Shown: positions 17,160 through 26,805, counted from the first letter of the stretch. The stretch is 64,000 nucleotides of DNA from Flavobacterium sp. UBA7680 (GCF_002482975.1 NZ_DLHA01000008.1:4468-68467); one strand, 5' to 3'. Numbers and translations are program-made. The notes: generated by a model not told the origin, from the sequence alone.

Positions 17160-17993
17160 TTATTTTGCCTGTTTTTTCATTTCTTTCTCGATCATATCGT
17201 AGAATTGATCAATTTTAGGCATAACAACAATACGTGTTCTTCTGTTACGCGCTTTGTTGTCTGGAGTATCATTTGCAACTAAAGGTACATATGAACTTCT
17301 ACCAGCAGCAATTAATTTAGCTGGGTTAACTCCTAGATCATTTGTTAAGACACGAACGATAGAAGTAGAACGTTTAACACTTAAATCCCAGTTGTCTAAC
17401 AAAACTCCGTTGCTTTTGTAAGGAACATCATCTGTGTGACCTTCAACCATACATTCAAAATCAGGTTTGTCGTTTACTACTTTTGCAACTTTAGCCAAAA
17501 CAGATTTTGCTTTGTCGCTTACGTCGTAGCTTCCACTTTTAAATAATAATTTATCAGCGATAGAGATAAATACAACTCCTTTTTCAACATTGATTTCGAT
17601 ATCCGGATCGTTGATTCCAACAGCACCTTTTAAACTTGTAACTAATGCTAACGTTACACTGTCTTTTTTAGTAAGAGCATCTTGAAGTCTAGATATTTTT
17701 AAATCTTTCTCTTTTAAGCTTTCTAATGATTTTTCTAAGTTTTCAGCTCCTTTTGTTGTTAAAACTGTTAAATCTTTAGAGCTGTTAATAAGGTCTTGAT
17801 TATGTTGTTTATAGCTTTCAGCTGTTGCTGCTAATCCTGCTTTTTCTTCCAGACAAGAATTTAATTTAACTGTGCAAGAGTTTAATAAATCTTGTGTCTC
17901 TTTTTGCTTAGCCTCTAAAGCAGCATATTGCTTTTTAGATACACACGAAGTTAAGGCCATTAATACTGATAGTGCGATAACTATTTTTCTCAT
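17160..17993 (-). CDS. OmpA family lipoprotein
   Basis: A 277-residue outer-membrane lipoprotein. The signal peptide ends in LMALTSC with Cys17 as the lipidation site. Residues about 20-110 are a coiled coil. The C-terminal OmpA peptidoglycan-binding domain shows VEGHTDDVPY, NWDLSVKRSTSIVRVL and the NKARNRRTRIVV signature. It likely ties the outer membrane to peptidoglycan. A TAAATTTG promoter-like element is at 18023-18030 on this strand, overlapping the end of the upstream glycosyltransferase gene. Confidence 0.93.
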   Translation of the reverse strand: MRKIVIALSVLMALTSCVSKKQYAALEAKQKETQDLLNSCTVKLNSCLEEKAGLAATAESYKQHNQDLINSSKDLTVLTTKGAENLEKSLESLKEKDLKISRLQDALTKKDSVTLALVTSLKGAVGINDPDIEINVEKGVVFISIADKLLFKSGSYDVSDKAKSVLAKVAKVVNDKPDFECMVEGHTDDVPYKSNGVLLDNWDLSVKRSTSIVRVLTNDLGVNPAKLIAAGRSSYVPLVANDTPDNKARNRRTRIVVMPKIDQFYDMIEKEMKKQAK

Positions 17994-18022
17994 AGGTATT
18001 ATATTTAATTAAACGTTGATTA

Positions 18023-18030
18023 CAAATTTA
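18023..18030 (-). promoter_or_regulatory. Possible -7 promoter element, TAAATTTG
   Basis: TAnnTTTG match on the minus strand, 29 bp upstream of the OmpA-lipoprotein start at 17993. Confidence 0.45.
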
Positions 18031-19047
18031 GTTTTTAATATTTTGATTACTGTTAAAGATTTCTTTAAAAACCTCTAATTTCTTTATATAATAAAGGAAA
18101 ACGATACTTTTTACAGTATAGTATTGCTGTATTTGAAAATCTTTTCGTTTGCTTAGATATTTTAAAGATAGGCAATAAAATGAAAAATGCGCCTTTAAAA
18201 TTGCAAAAGTATGACCAAACTTTCCTTGTGTAAGAAAACGGATACCCGCAATTCCATCTAAAACCATTCGAAAGAAAATTACAAAGAACAATCCTTTTTT
18301 AGGAAGATTTTTGACAAGCATTAACAATGAATTCCTAAAGTTTAAATATGTTTTTTTAGGATTTCCCTGCTGTAAAGTTGCACCTCCAACATGATAAACT
18401 ACTGATTCTGAATTGTATTTTATAATATGTCCTTCATTTGCAGCACGCCAGCACAAATCGATTTCTTCCTGATGTGCAAAAAAAGCTTCATCAAAACCTC
18501 CTAAAGTATGATACACCTCTTTTCTAATAAAGAAACAAGCACCAGATGCCCAGAAAAGTTTACAGCTGTCATCATATTGACCATTATCTTTTTCGATAGT
18601 ATCAAAGATTCTGCCTCGACAAAACGGAAAACCATATTTATCAATAAATCCGCCAGCTGCTCCGGCATATTCAAAATATTCTTTGTTTTTAAAATCTAGA
18701 ATTTTTGGCTGAATAATAGCGGTTTCTTTTTCTTTATCGAAAGTTTCAATGATAGGTTTTAGCCAATTTTCGGTTACTTCAATATCAGAATTAACTAAGG
18801 CATAAATTTCGGCATCTACACTTTGAAGTGCATCATTATAACCTTTTGCAAAGCCATGATTTCCGCTATTTTGAATGATTTTTATTGATGGATAATTTTC
18901 TCTAACAAAGTTTACAGAAGTATCTGTTGATGCATTATCAGCTACATAAATAGTAGCTTCTTCTGAATATTGTAAAACAGATGGTAAAAATTGTTCTAAC
19001 AATTTAACTCCGTTCCAATTTAAAATGACAACTGCTATTTTATCCAA
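18028..19047 (-). CDS. Family 2 glycosyltransferase (rhamnosyltransferase-like)
   Basis: A 339-residue GT-A enzyme. The N-terminus IAVVILNWNGVKLLEQFLPS, VADNASTD and YALVNSDIEVTENW (DxD-type metal site) define the donor half. FWASGACFFIRKEVYHTLGGFDEAFFAHQEEIDLCWR is the acceptor-side block typical of this family. Near the C-terminus (about residues 250-300) hydrophobic stretches could associate with the membrane. It probably adds sugars to a surface polysaccharide; no polysaccharide cluster is adjacent. It lies 12 bp downstream of the HsdR-N gene on the same strand. Confidence 0.9.
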   Translation of the reverse strand: MDKIAVVILNWNGVKLLEQFLPSVLQYSEEATIYVADNASTDTSVNFVRENYPSIKIIQNSGNHGFAKGYNDALQSVDAEIYALVNSDIEVTENWLKPIIETFDKEKETAIIQPKILDFKNKEYFEYAGAAGGFIDKYGFPFCRGRIFDTIEKDNGQYDDSCKLFWASGACFFIRKEVYHTLGGFDEAFFAHQEEIDLCWRAANEGHIIKYNSESVVYHVGGATLQQGNPKKTYLNFRNSLLMLVKNLPKKGLFFVIFFRMVLDGIAGIRFLTQGKFGHTFAILKAHFSFYCLSLKYLSKRKDFQIQQYYTVKSIVFLYYIKKLEVFKEIFNSNQNIKN

Positions 19048-19059
19048 AAGTGTTTTATT

Positions 19060-19512
19060 TTATTTATTAATATGGTAATCTGGTAAGTTTTGTAAAAACT
19101 GATATTTTTCATTTTCAAAGTCCATTTGACAGTAAAAATGACTTAACCCATTCGTGACATTCAAAAACCGTGCCTTCATGGTCATGTTATAACGGGCAAT
19201 TTGATCAAAAGTTGCTTGTGATATTTTAACTTCGGGCGCTTTGCACTCTACTAATATATGTATAGAACCGTCTGAGTTAAAAACTACAACATCATATCTT
19301 TTTCGTAATCCGTTGACAGTTAAAACTTTCTCTACGTTGATCAGTGATTTTGGGTATTTTTTTTCGTTAATTAAATAATGAACTACATGCTGACGAACCC
19401 ATTCTTCTGGAGTAAGAATGATAAATTTTTTCCTGATTTCATCAAAAATAGACACTTTATTTTCGCTATTTTTGAATCGGAAAGTATATGTAGGGAAATT
19501 TAGTTTTAACAT
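19060..19512 (-). CDS. Stand-alone HsdR N-terminal (PD-(D/E)XK nuclease-like) protein
   Basis: The 150 residues contain WVRQHVVHYLINEKKYPKSLI, then RKRYDVVVFNSDG and HILVECKAPEVKIS. The D-x(n)-ECK pattern is the PD-(D/E)XK nuclease core of the type I restriction HsdR N-terminal domain. No helicase domain and no hsdM or hsdS genes are nearby, so this is not a type I system. It lies divergent from holA, and similar lone proteins are known in flavobacteria. Its cellular role is unknown. Confidence 0.8.
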   Translation of the reverse strand: MLKLNFPTYTFRFKNSENKVSIFDEIRKKFIILTPEEWVRQHVVHYLINEKKYPKSLINVEKVLTVNGLRKRYDVVVFNSDGSIHILVECKAPEVKISQATFDQIARYNMTMKARFLNVTNGLSHFYCQMDFENEKYQFLQNLPDYHINK

Positions 19513-19608
19513 ATAGCAAAAATATAAAATAGTTTCAGGTTTCAGGTTTAAAGTTTCAAGTTTTGGAACATGAACCTGAAACCTGAAATTTGAAACAAAA
19601 ATATTTGA

Positions 19609-20613
19609 ATGGACGAAGTTGTAAAAATTGTCAATGATATCAAGGCAGGAGATATAAAACCTATTTATTTTTTAATGGGCGAAGAACCTTATTATATAGA
19701 TAAGCTGTCTGAATATATTGAACAAAATGTACTGGCTGAAGAAGAAAAAGGATTTAACCAAACGGTTTTATACGGAAGAGATGTTTCTATTGAAGATATT
19801 GTTTCAACAGCAAAACGTTATCCTATGATGGCTGATCGTCAAGTTGTTATTGTGAAAGAAGCGCAGGATTTATCCAGAACAATTGATAAAATCGAATCGT
19901 ATGTTGATAATCCGATGCCATCTACAGTTTTGGTTTTTTGTTATAAATATAAAACGCTCGATAAACGTAAAAAAGTAACCAAACTTTTAGCGCAAAAAGG
20001 TATTGTTTACGAAAGTAAAAAACTATACGAAAATCAGGTTGGAGATTGGATTAAGCGTGTTCTGGCTGGGAAAAAGTACACAATCGACCCAAAAGCAAAC
20101 GCTATGCTGGTTGAGTTTTTAGGAACTGATTTGAGTAAAATAAATAATGAGTTAGAAAAACTGCAGATTATTTTACCGCAGGGAACCATGATTACGCCTC
20201 AGCATATTGAAGAAAATATTGGTTTTAGTAAAGATTATAATGTTTTCGAACTTCGAAAAGCAATTGGCGAACGGAATCAATTGAAAGCTTATAAGATAGC
20301 CGAAAATTTTGCTCATAATCCAAAGGAATATCCGCTGGTAATGACAACCGGTTTAGTTTTTGGTTTTTTTGTACAGCTTTTAAAATACCACGGACTTAAA
20401 GATAAAAACCCAAAGAACGTGGCAGCTGCAATTGGTGTAAACCCGTATTTTCTAAAAGAATACGATTTGGCTGTAAAAAATTATCCAATGCGAAAAGTAA
20501 GTCAGATTGTTGGAGCTTTACGAGATATTGATGTGAAAAGTAAAGGTGTAGGAGCCAACGCTTTACCACAATCAGATTTGTTAAAAGAAATGCTGTATAA
20601 AATATTTAATTAA
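19609..20613 (+). CDS. holA: DNA polymerase III subunit delta
   Basis: A 334-residue clamp-loader subunit that opens the sliding clamp during replication. The N-terminal PIYFLMGEEPYYIDKLSEYI matches HolA, followed by VVIVKEAQDL, a degenerate P-loop-less AAA+ core, the NELEKLQI helix and the C-terminal collar domain (DLLKEMLYKIF). Length is usual for Bacteroidota. The upstream spacer has paired CTGAAACCTGAAAC-type repeats (19537-19595). Confidence 0.93.
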   Translation: MDEVVKIVNDIKAGDIKPIYFLMGEEPYYIDKLSEYIEQNVLAEEEKGFNQTVLYGRDVSIEDIVSTAKRYPMMADRQVVIVKEAQDLSRTIDKIESYVDNPMPSTVLVFCYKYKTLDKRKKVTKLLAQKGIVYESKKLYENQVGDWIKRVLAGKKYTIDPKANAMLVEFLGTDLSKINNELEKLQIILPQGTMITPQHIEENIGFSKDYNVFELRKAIGERNQLKAYKIAENFAHNPKEYPLVMTTGLVFGFFVQLLKYHGLKDKNPKNVAAAIGVNPYFLKEYDLAVKNYPMRKVSQIVGALRDIDVKSKGVGANALPQSDLLKEMLYKIFN

Positions 20614-20679
20614 GCCGTGAAAATTCACGATATTTGCCTTTCTAAAAATTTTACTACTTAAAATAATAATTACACAATT

Positions 20680-20862
20680 ATGGGAATGAATAAAAATACC
20701 GTTTTAGGATGGGCTACTTTTATAATGGTACTTATGGGATTATTGCTTATAGGTCTTGGCGCTTTTAGATATAGCGACGTTTCTGGCTGGGGATTTGCGG
20801 CGGCAGGTGTTGGTTTTTTTGCTAACGCTTGGGTTTTTAACGCTTTAAAAGGTAGAGTTTAA
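20680..20862 (+). CDS. CAL67264-type small membrane protein
   Basis: A 60-residue protein with two hydrophobic segments: TVLGWATFIMVLMGLLLIGLG, and GFAAAGVGFFANAWVF. It matches what I recall of the flavobacterial CAL67264 family, whose function is unknown. A second ATG at 20686 is equally possible as the start. It lies between holA and ettA, each with its own spacer. Confidence 0.8.
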   Translation: MGMNKNTVLGWATFIMVLMGLLLIGLGAFRYSDVSGWGFAAAGVGFFANAWVFNALKGRV

Positions 20863-20942
20863 TCTTTTCAATATCAATTGCAAAAATCAACTGCAATATA
20901 AAATCAATAAAAAATAATTAATTAAAATAAAAAATAAATAGA

Positions 20943-22634
20943 ATGTCAGACGATAAGAAAGTAATTTTCTCAATGCAAAAATTGAGTAAAACCTATCAGG
21001 GAGCAGACAAACCAGTACTTAAAAACATTTATTTAAGTTTCTTTTACGGAGCTAAAATTGGTATTTTAGGTCTTAACGGTTCTGGAAAATCTTCTCTTTT
21101 AAAAATTATTGCAGGAGTTGATAAAAATTATCAAGGAGATGTGGTTTTTCAACCAGGTTATACTGTTGGTTATTTAGAGCAGGAGCCAATTCTTGATGAC
21201 TCTAAAACTGTTATCGAAATTGTTCGTGAAGGAGCTGCTGAAACTATGGCTGTTCTGGAAGAATACAACCAAATTAATGATTTATTTGGTCTTGAAGAAA
21301 ATTACTCAGATCCAGATAAAATGGATAAATTGATGGATCGTCAGGCAGCTTTACAAGACAAAATTGATGCTCTTGGTGCTTGGGAAATCGATACAAAATT
21401 AGAAATTGCAATGGATGCTTTGCGTACGCCAGAAGGTGATACGCCTATTAAAAACCTTTCTGGAGGTGAGCGTCGTCGTGTAGCTTTATGTCGTTTGTTA
21501 TTGCAGCAGCCTGATGTATTGTTACTGGATGAGCCTACCAACCACCTTGATGCTGAATCTGTTCTTTGGTTAGAGCAGCACTTAGCACAATATGCCGGAA
21601 CTGTAATTGCTGTAACGCACGATAGATATTTCCTTGATAATGTGGCAGGTTGGATTCTTGAGTTGGATAGAGGAGAAGGAATTCCGTGGAAAGGAAATTA
21701 TTCTTCTTGGTTAGATCAAAAATCAAACCGTATGGCTCAGGAAGAAAAAGTGGCTTCTAAACGTAGAAAAACTTTAGAGCGCGAGTTAGAATGGGTTCGC
21801 CAAGGAGCAAAAGGACGTCAGACAAAACAAAAAGCACGTTTACAGAATTACGATAAATTATTAAATGAAGACCAAAAACAATTGGACGAAAACTTGGAAA
21901 TCTATATTCCAAATGGTCCACGTTTAGGTACGAATGTTATTGAAGCTAAAAATGTTGCCAAAGCTTTTGGTGAAAAATTATTATACGATAACTTAAACTT
22001 TACTTTGCCACAAGCAGGTATTGTTGGAATTATTGGACCAAATGGTGCTGGTAAATCTACCATTTTCAAGATGATTATGGGAGAGCAAGCTACTGACAGC
22101 GGAGAATTTTCGGTTGGAGAAACTGTAAAAATCGCTTACGTAGATCAGTCGCACTCTAATATTGATCCGAATAAATCTATTTGGGAAAACTTTGCCGACG
22201 GTCAGGAATTAGTGATGATGGGAGGAAAGCAAGTTAATTCAAGAGCTTATTTATCTCGTTTCAATTTTGGTGGTGGAGAACAAAACAAAAAAGTTTCAAT
22301 GTTATCTGGTGGAGAACGTAACCGTTTGCACTTAGCAATGACATTGAAAGAAGAAGGAAACGTACTTTTGCTGGATGAGCCTACGAATGACTTAGACGTA
22401 AATACACTTCGTGCACTTGAAGAAGGTTTAGAGAATTTCGCTGGTTGTGCTGTAATTATTTCTCACGACAGATGGTTCTTAGATAGAATTTGTACACACA
22501 TCTTAGCTTTTGAAGGTGACTCTGAAGTATATTTTTTCGAGGGAAGTTTCTCTGATTATGAAGAAAACAAAAAGAAGCGTCTTGGTGGTGACTTAACTCC
22601 AAAACGTTTGAAATACAGAAAATTGATTAGATAA
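20943..22634 (+). CDS. ettA: Energy-dependent translational throttle protein EttA
   Basis: A 563-residue ABC-F ATPase with two nucleotide-binding domains and no membrane segments. The first has GLNGSGKSSLL and LSGGERRRVALCRLLL with LLLDEPTNHLD. The second has IGPNGAGKSTIFK and LSGGERNRLHLAMTL with LLLDEPTNDLD. The linker ELEWVRQGAKGRQTKQKARL is the ABC-F arm that reaches the ribosome. EttA binds the ribosomal E site and gates early elongation according to ATP/ADP. Length and linker fit EttA rather than other ABC-F paralogues. Confidence 0.94.
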   Translation: MSDDKKVIFSMQKLSKTYQGADKPVLKNIYLSFFYGAKIGILGLNGSGKSSLLKIIAGVDKNYQGDVVFQPGYTVGYLEQEPILDDSKTVIEIVREGAAETMAVLEEYNQINDLFGLEENYSDPDKMDKLMDRQAALQDKIDALGAWEIDTKLEIAMDALRTPEGDTPIKNLSGGERRRVALCRLLLQQPDVLLLDEPTNHLDAESVLWLEQHLAQYAGTVIAVTHDRYFLDNVAGWILELDRGEGIPWKGNYSSWLDQKSNRMAQEEKVASKRRKTLERELEWVRQGAKGRQTKQKARLQNYDKLLNEDQKQLDENLEIYIPNGPRLGTNVIEAKNVAKAFGEKLLYDNLNFTLPQAGIVGIIGPNGAGKSTIFKMIMGEQATDSGEFSVGETVKIAYVDQSHSNIDPNKSIWENFADGQELVMMGGKQVNSRAYLSRFNFGGGEQNKKVSMLSGGERNRLHLAMTLKEEGNVLLLDEPTNDLDVNTLRALEEGLENFAGCAVIISHDRWFLDRICTHILAFEGDSEVYFFEGSFSDYEENKKKRLGGDLTPKRLKYRKLIR

Positions 22635-22656
22635 TAAAATCTAAATTTTCAATAAA

Positions 22657-22696
22657 AAAAATCCCAAATTCCAATTGTTGTGAATTTGGGATTTTT
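22657..22696. terminator. Rho-independent terminator after ettA
   Basis: AAATCCCAAATTC pairs with GAATTTGGGATTT across a short loop and is followed by a T run. Confidence 0.85.
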
Positions 22697-22722
22697 GTTT
22701 TTATTAGGTTTTTCCGTTTTGT

Positions 22723-22824
22723 TTGTCATTTCGAGGAACGAGAAATCTTCGCGAGAAGCTCGACAAAGATTGGGTTTTCGTTACGGAGTTACTTGCGAAG
22801 ATTTCTCGTTCCTCGAAATGACAA
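22723..22824. repeat. 30-bp perfect inverted repeat, TTGTCATTTCGAGGAACGAG family
   Basis: Arms at 22723-22752 and 22795-22824 are perfect reverse complements over 30 bp with a 42-bp spacer. Sequences of this type are scattered through Bacteroidota genomes between convergent genes. It is unrelated to the REP family at 7.4 kb. Confidence 0.85.
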
Positions 22825-22867
22825 TATTGCGTAAAGTATTGGAATTTGGAATTTTATAAATTGGGAT

Positions 22868-23281
22868 TTAAAGAAACTTAGCCTTCAATTCCGGAGTAGG
22901 AATCATACAGCTTTCTTTTTTGCCATACCATTTATAACGGTTTTTAGCAATATAGTCGTAAATGTAATTTCGAAGTTTTTCAGGTAAAATTTTAAAAACA
23001 GAAAGTAAGCTGTAAAATCCGCCTAAGTCATTTGCAATTTCTATAACTGCAGATGATTTATGATAATAAGCAACACCAGGATTATATAAAATAATGCTGT
23101 CAATTTTAGTTTGATCGACACCTATATAATTGCAAATCTCTTTTCCCAAATCTGACTGCAAAGCCACAAAACGAAAAATATCTTTTTTGTCATGTTTAAT
23201 AATAAACTGAACTGCGCCGTTGCAAAGATTACAAACGCCATCGAAGAGGATTATTTTTTTGTGCTTTGGTAAATCTTGCAT
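22868..23281 (-). CDS. DCC family thiol-disulfide oxidoreductase-like protein
   Basis: A 137-residue protein with ILFDGVCNLCNGAVQFIIKHD at the N-terminus, carrying the DxxCxxC motif that names the DUF393/DCC family, and the later LSVFKILPEKLRNYIYDYIAKNRYKWYGK block. It has a thioredoxin-like fold and no signal peptide. Redox activity is predicted from the CxxC only. Confidence 0.88.
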   Translation of the reverse strand: MQDLPKHKKIILFDGVCNLCNGAVQFIIKHDKKDIFRFVALQSDLGKEICNYIGVDQTKIDSIILYNPGVAYYHKSSAVIEIANDLGGFYSLLSVFKILPEKLRNYIYDYIAKNRYKWYGKKESCMIPTPELKAKFL

Positions 23282-23594
23282 TTTGATGTCTTAAGATGAA
23301 AACTTTGTCAAAGTTTGAAACTTTGACAAAGTTATATGTAATTTGTTGTTTCTCGAATGACAAAAAAGAGTGTAAAACAACTATCAGTGTAATTTATTAA
23401 AAATAAAAATTCAATAAATTTTACAAATTAAAAATGACTTTCATAAATTATTTTTAAGCAATTTTTGAAATTTTCCCATCTTCGTAATTGTCTTTTTGAA
23501 GATCGCTTCTTAAATCGCTTTATTTTGATTTTGTCTCAATTTCTCCCATTTTTCAAACTAAAAACTGTCACTAAGACTGAAAACTCAAAAAAAC
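23282..23594. repeat. Gene-free spacer with an AACTTTGTCAAAGTTT palindrome
   Basis: AACTTTGTCAAAGTTT at 23301-23316 is followed by its mirror AAACTTTGACAAAGTT at 23318-23333, near the start of the DCC gene. The rest is AT-rich with no supported gene. Confidence 0.6.
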
Positions 23595-25760
23595 TTATTT
23601 CTTCCCAGCTTCAACAAACTCCAATTCGTCTAAACTTACTTTCGAAGTGAAAATTCCGTAATTAACAGTTGCTTTATTTTTTTCGATAGAGTCGATACTT
23701 CCAACAGATCTTCCGTCGAGCATTCTAACTCGGTCACCAACTTTTAAAATTGGTTTTGGCTTTTCTACAACTGGTTTGAGTTTCTTTTCTTTTTTCTCTT
23801 TTCTGATTTCTTCAACTTGAACAGAAACTTCGGCAATAATTTCTTTTTTCTTTTCTATAATTGCTTTAGTTTCTTTTGGCGTTGCTTTTTTACGTTTTGA
23901 ATTTTCGATTTCAACGATTTTCAAAAATTCTCCAATAAGATCTTTTTTATTTTTATTGTTGAAATATTTTTCAGCAATATCTTCAATTTTTTGACCAATG
24001 TAAATTGTTTTCTGATTGCTGTCATATAATTCCTGATAGCTTTCTAGTTTCTGTTTAATTTTTACATTGATGTTTTCCATCTTTTTACCTTCTTCACGTG
24101 CACGTGTTTCTTCTTCTTTTAAATTAAGAGAAGTTTTTTCGAGTTTCGATCTTTCTTTTTGAAGTGTTGCAATGGTTTTATCAAAACGAACTTTTCCGAC
24201 TTCGATTTTCTTTTTCGCACGATTAATCAATCCAAACGGAATTCCATTTTTTAATGCAACTTCAAAAGTAAACGAACTTCCTGCTTGTCCTAAAGCCAAT
24301 TTGTACATTGGTTCTAAAGACTTTTCGTCAAACATCATATTGGCATTTGTAGCAAAAGGCAATTCATTAGCCAAAATTTTTAAATTTGAATAATGCGTAG
24401 TAATAATTCCGAATGCTTCGCGGTGATAAAATTCTTCCAGGAAAATTTCAGCTAAAGCTCCACCCAATTCTGGATCAGAACCTGTACCAAATTCATCAAT
24501 TAAAAACATGGTTTTCTTGTTGCATTTCTTCAAGAAATAATTCATGTTTTTTAAGCGATAACTATATGTACTTAAATGATTTTCAATAGATTGATTATCT
24601 CCAATATCTGTTAGAATTCTATCAAACAAAAAAGTTTCACTTCTTTCATGAACCGGAATCAATATACCAGATTGCAGCATCAATTGTAACAAACCAACTG
24701 TTTTTAAGGAAATTGTTTTTCCTCCGGCATTTGGACCAGAAATTACAATAATTCTGTTTTCTTGTTTTAATTCAATTGTCTGCGGATGTGTAACTTCATT
24801 TTTTTGTTTGTTGTTCAAATACAAAATTGGATGATACGCTTCTCTAAAAAATAATCTTCTTTCTTCAGTAATTGTTGGTAAGATTCCGTTGATTCGGTTG
24901 GCATATTTTGCTTTTCCGGCAACGACATCAATGTCACTTAAAAAGTCTTGATATTCAATTAGTAAAGGTAAATACGGACGAATTATATTCGATAAATTCT
25001 TTAAAATTCTCGTAACTTCTTCCTTCTCTTCGTATTCAAGATTCGCTAATTCTCTTGAATATTTTAAAGTAGCTTCAGGTTCAATATAAGCAATGCTTCC
25101 AGTTTTGGAACTACCTAAAATTGAGCCTTTTACTTTACGTCTGTACATAGCAAGAACTGCCAAAACACGACGGTTTTGAACGAAACTTTCTTTGATATCG
25201 TCTAAATATCCTAAGCCATTGTATTGCGTTAAAGCTACACCAAAACTTTGGTTTACTTTTCCGCGAACCAAATTCATATTCTGACGAATACTCAAAAGTG
25301 CAGGAGAAGCATTGTCTTTAATTTCTCCGTATTTGTCAACAATTGCATCAATATACGTTATGATGTCTTTTGTTAATTCTACACGAGAAGCCCTTGCATT
25401 TAAGTTTGGATAATAATCATCGAATTTTTTTAAGAAATTCAATAAGACATTTGTAGTAGCAGAAAGATTGGCAATTTTTCTAAAACTGCCTACTTCAAGA
25501 AAACTGTCTTCGATTGCTAAAAACTTAATTTCGTGCGTTATAGCGTCAAATCCATGATTTGGAATTGCGTTGTTATTTTCAAAAGACGAAACATATTCTG
25601 AAGTCTGCATTAAAGACTGCATTAAGGTTTCTTTATCTCTGAATGGTGTTATTTGTAAAGCTTTTTCTTTTCCAATATCTGTATTACAGCCTGCTGAAAT
25701 GGTTTCGAGCACTGTTGGAAATTGTAAATCTTGTAATGTTTTTTCGGTAATACTAATCAT
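23595..25760 (-). CDS. mutS2: MutS2 family protein lacking the Smr domain
   Basis: A 721-residue DNA-structure-binding ATPase. The clamp and lever domains occupy residues about 1-310. The ATPase has Walker A ISGPNAGGKTISLKTVGLL (about 340) and Walker B FLIDEFGTGSDPELGGALAE. A long coiled coil (about 510-650) and a small KOW-like end (GDRVRMLDGRSVGSIDSI) follow. Classical MutS2 is about 780 residues and ends in an Smr nuclease domain, which is absent here. It may act in suppressing recombination or in rescuing collided ribosomes, as reported for other MutS2 proteins. Two TATTTTTG elements on this strand (25784-25791, 25793-25800) lie just upstream. Confidence 0.93.
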   Translation of the reverse strand: MISITEKTLQDLQFPTVLETISAGCNTDIGKEKALQITPFRDKETLMQSLMQTSEYVSSFENNNAIPNHGFDAITHEIKFLAIEDSFLEVGSFRKIANLSATTNVLLNFLKKFDDYYPNLNARASRVELTKDIITYIDAIVDKYGEIKDNASPALLSIRQNMNLVRGKVNQSFGVALTQYNGLGYLDDIKESFVQNRRVLAVLAMYRRKVKGSILGSSKTGSIAYIEPEATLKYSRELANLEYEEKEEVTRILKNLSNIIRPYLPLLIEYQDFLSDIDVVAGKAKYANRINGILPTITEERRLFFREAYHPILYLNNKQKNEVTHPQTIELKQENRIIVISGPNAGGKTISLKTVGLLQLMLQSGILIPVHERSETFLFDRILTDIGDNQSIENHLSTYSYRLKNMNYFLKKCNKKTMFLIDEFGTGSDPELGGALAEIFLEEFYHREAFGIITTHYSNLKILANELPFATNANMMFDEKSLEPMYKLALGQAGSSFTFEVALKNGIPFGLINRAKKKIEVGKVRFDKTIATLQKERSKLEKTSLNLKEEETRAREEGKKMENINVKIKQKLESYQELYDSNQKTIYIGQKIEDIAEKYFNNKNKKDLIGEFLKIVEIENSKRKKATPKETKAIIEKKKEIIAEVSVQVEEIRKEKKEKKLKPVVEKPKPILKVGDRVRMLDGRSVGSIDSIEKNKATVNYGIFTSKVSLDELEFVEAGKK

Positions 25761-25783
25761 TTAATTTCTTTAAGAAAGTACAG

Positions 25784-25800
25784 GCAAAAATACAAAAATA
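25784..25800 (-). promoter_or_regulatory. Two overlapping-type -7 elements upstream of mutS2
   Basis: Minus strand reads TATTTTTGTATTTTTG, two consecutive TAnnTTTG matches 24-40 bp before the mutS2 start. No clear -33 TTG. Confidence 0.4.
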
Positions 25801-25894
25801 GTATCATTGAATACTGTAAAGTTTTAGTGTTATTTTATTGTTTGTTAAAGTATGATTTAACTTAAAAATTTCTGAAATTCGCATAAAAAAAATT

Positions 25895-26560
25895 ATGGAC
25901 GTAAAAATGCATTCTTCTTGGAAACCAGTTTTGAATGAAGAATTTGAAAAACCTTATTTCAATGAATTAATTGATTTTGTAAAATCAGAATATTCTACTA
26001 AGGTTTGTTATCCAAAAGGAAGCCAGATTTTTTCAGCTTTTGATCATTGTCATTTTGATCAGGTAAAAGTAGTTATTATTGGTCAGGATCCCTATCACGG
26101 GCCTAATCAGGCAAATGGTTTGTGTTTTTCTGTAAATGAAGGAATTCCGTTTCCTCCATCTCTATATAATATTTTCAAAGAAATCGAAACTGATTTAGGA
26201 AAGCCGCTTCCTAAAACCGGAAATTTAGAGCGCTGGGCAGATCAGGGTGTTTTTCTTTTAAATGCTACTTTAACCGTTAGACAATCTGAAGCCGGAAGTC
26301 ATCAGGGAAAAGGCTGGGAAAAATTTACTGATGCTGTTATTAAACAAATTTCTGCTGAATCTGAAAATGTTGTGTTTTTACTTTGGGGCGGTTTTGCTCA
26401 AAAGAAAGCAGCATTGATCGACGCTTCTAAACATCATATTTTAAAATCAGGACATCCATCTCCTTTAAGTGCTAACAGAGGATTTTGGTTTGGAAATAAA
26501 CATTTCAGCCAGACAAATGCTTTTCTAAAATCAAAAGGACTTAAGGAAATTGAGTGGTAA
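25895..26560 (+). CDS. ung: Uracil-DNA glycosylase
   Basis: A 221-residue family 1 UDG that removes uracil from DNA to start base-excision repair. The water-activating motif GQDPYHGPNQANGLCFSV (Asp within GQDPYHG, about residue 68) and the C-terminal HPSPLSANRGF loop (about residue 189) are both intact, as is LLWGGFAQKKA. Divergent from mutS2. Confidence 0.97.
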   Translation: MDVKMHSSWKPVLNEEFEKPYFNELIDFVKSEYSTKVCYPKGSQIFSAFDHCHFDQVKVVIIGQDPYHGPNQANGLCFSVNEGIPFPPSLYNIFKEIETDLGKPLPKTGNLERWADQGVFLLNATLTVRQSEAGSHQGKGWEKFTDAVIKQISAESENVVFLLWGGFAQKKAALIDASKHHILKSGHPSPLSANRGFWFGNKHFSQTNAFLKSKGLKEIEW

Positions 26561-26805
26561 TATTTTTTTGTTTCGAAGTATATTGATTTAATATTAATGA
26601 ACGGAATAAGCTATATCACTATTTATTTGTCAAATTTCCTCTTTTTTAAAGAAAAATACTCCTGTATAATTGATACAATAGCTGCAATTCAATTGTTATA
26701 TTAATGTTGTTTAACTAAAATTTCTACAAGTATTTTTGTAATTTAATTCTTTTATTTATTATTCATTAAAACAAGTATTTTCTTATATTTTATATTGAAA
26801 AATAT

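Noticed and set aside
17052..17282. 76-codon frame on the plus strand between the YrdC-like and OmpA genes
   Set aside because: It runs through the bidirectional terminator and into the antisense of the OmpA gene.
26597..26704. 35-codon frame between ung and the CotH-like gene
   Set aside because: AT-rich, no promoter or recognisable features; likely chance.
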